Shown here piece after piece: positions 63,778 to 64,000 of a stretch of 64,000 nt of DNA. Numbering within the stretch: the stretch's first letter is position 1; each line of letters begins with the position of its first letter. The stretch comes from an uncultured Marmoricola sp. (lineage in GTDB: Bacteria; Actinomycetota; Actinomycetes; Propionibacteriales; Nocardioidaceae), in contig CALMLL010000006.1 in assembly GCA_937868075.1 (NCBI GenBank), positions 39,156-103,155 of the forward strand, read 5' to 3'. The translations under genes and the position numbers were made by a program. The notes below the pieces were generated by a model. That model saw only the letters and a program-made list of their open reading frames with translations. It ran no database searches and had not been told where the DNA came from.

Positions 63778-64000
63778 GAAAGCATCACCTTCAGCTCGGC
63801 GAGCCCTTTGGCGATCCTGTCTTCGAGAGTCTCAATATCGGCGATGATCTCGAGCGGGGGACGGTGCTCGACCTCGTCGTACTCGATTTCCTTGTATCGG
63901 TTCAGTGACAGGTCGTAGCCCTGAGCGACGATGTCTGCCTTGGGCACGAGGAACGACGGCTCGGTGCGGGCGCGGTCCATCTCGGGGGAGTCAGGTTTCG
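63774..64000 (-). CDS. hsdM: Type I methyltransferase subunit M, 3' end (truncated by window)
   Basis: The frame is open to the right edge. The visible C-terminal 75 residues include EPSFLVPKADIVAQGYDLSLNRYKEIEYDEVEHRPPLEIIADIETLE, the conserved HsdM ending (DLSLNRY...EEV). The rest, including the catalytic NPPF/Y motif, lies beyond the window. Its stop overlaps the hsdS start. Confidence 0.93.
   Translation of the reverse strand, partial: KPDSPEMDRARTEPSFLVPKADIVAQGYDLSLNRYKEIEYDEVEHRPPLEIIADIETLEDRIAKGLAELKVMLS

Overview
The window is about 64 kb of GC-rich DNA with dense, often start-stop-overlapping genes and frequent GTG starts. The gene set (KstR/KstR2 steroid regulons, GlgM/GlgC, long-form SHMT, LigC, a 'putative leader peptide' cysteine-type leader) points to an actinobacterium. 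A Nocardioides-like member of the Propionibacteriales is my best guess, by inference only.

Layout. (1) 1-3.6 kb: 3' part of uvrB, a small MmcQ/YjbR protein, and a TerC membrane protein behind a yybP-ykoY-type Mn2+ riboswitch. (2) 3.6-27.9 kb: a KstR-controlled steroid (cholesterol-type) catabolic island. It holds a ferredoxin reductase, [3Fe-4S] ferredoxin, Hsd4A and a second SDR; kstR itself; a glycosyltransferase/methyltransferase/toroid/methyltransferase cluster; fused FadE34; an HSL-type esterase; an igr-like side-chain operon (a FadE28-FadE29 fusion, ChsH2, ChsH1, Ltp2); a SulP transporter; Hsd4B-like hydratase and KstD; and hsaADCB for ring A/B cleavage. Six sites close to or matching TNNAACNNGTTNNA sit in its promoters. 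(3) 27.9-32.6 kb: a secreted phosphodiesterase-like protein, a strong bidirectional terminator, two CitE/Mcl-type lyases and a CDF transporter. (4) 32.6-41.8 kb: a KstR2 regulon for the C/D-ring remnant (HIP): fadE33-32-31-echA-fadD3 facing fadE30-ipdF-kstR2-fadA6, around one KstR2 operator and an apparently symmetric shared promoter.

(5) 41.8-56.2 kb: housekeeping and accessory genes. These are a USP-like protein, LigC, PPK2, a HipA-like kinase/DUF3037 pair, sirohydrochlorin chelatase behind a cysteine-type leader peptide, long SHMT, GlgM/GlgC/phosphoglucomutase, BrkB, a small OB-fold-like protein, a K+ channel with RCK domain, and a RES/Xre toxin-antitoxin pair with duplicated TTGAC operators. 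(6) 56.3-64 kb: a defence island on the minus strand. A type I restriction-modification operon (hsdM running off the right end, hsdS, hsdR) has an Mrr-type nuclease and an MntA-HepT toxin-antitoxin pair inserted between hsdS and hsdR. Just beyond hsdR lie fragments of a second hsdM-like gene and a TIGR02391-like gene, which suggests past recombination.

Together, the KstR block should oxidise and shorten the sterol side chain, introduce the delta-1 bond and open rings A/B. The KstR2 block should degrade the resulting HIP. Several expected partners (P450, mce4 uptake, KshAB, hsaEFG, ipdAB) are not in this window. I saw no tRNA, rRNA, CRISPR array or insertion sequence.
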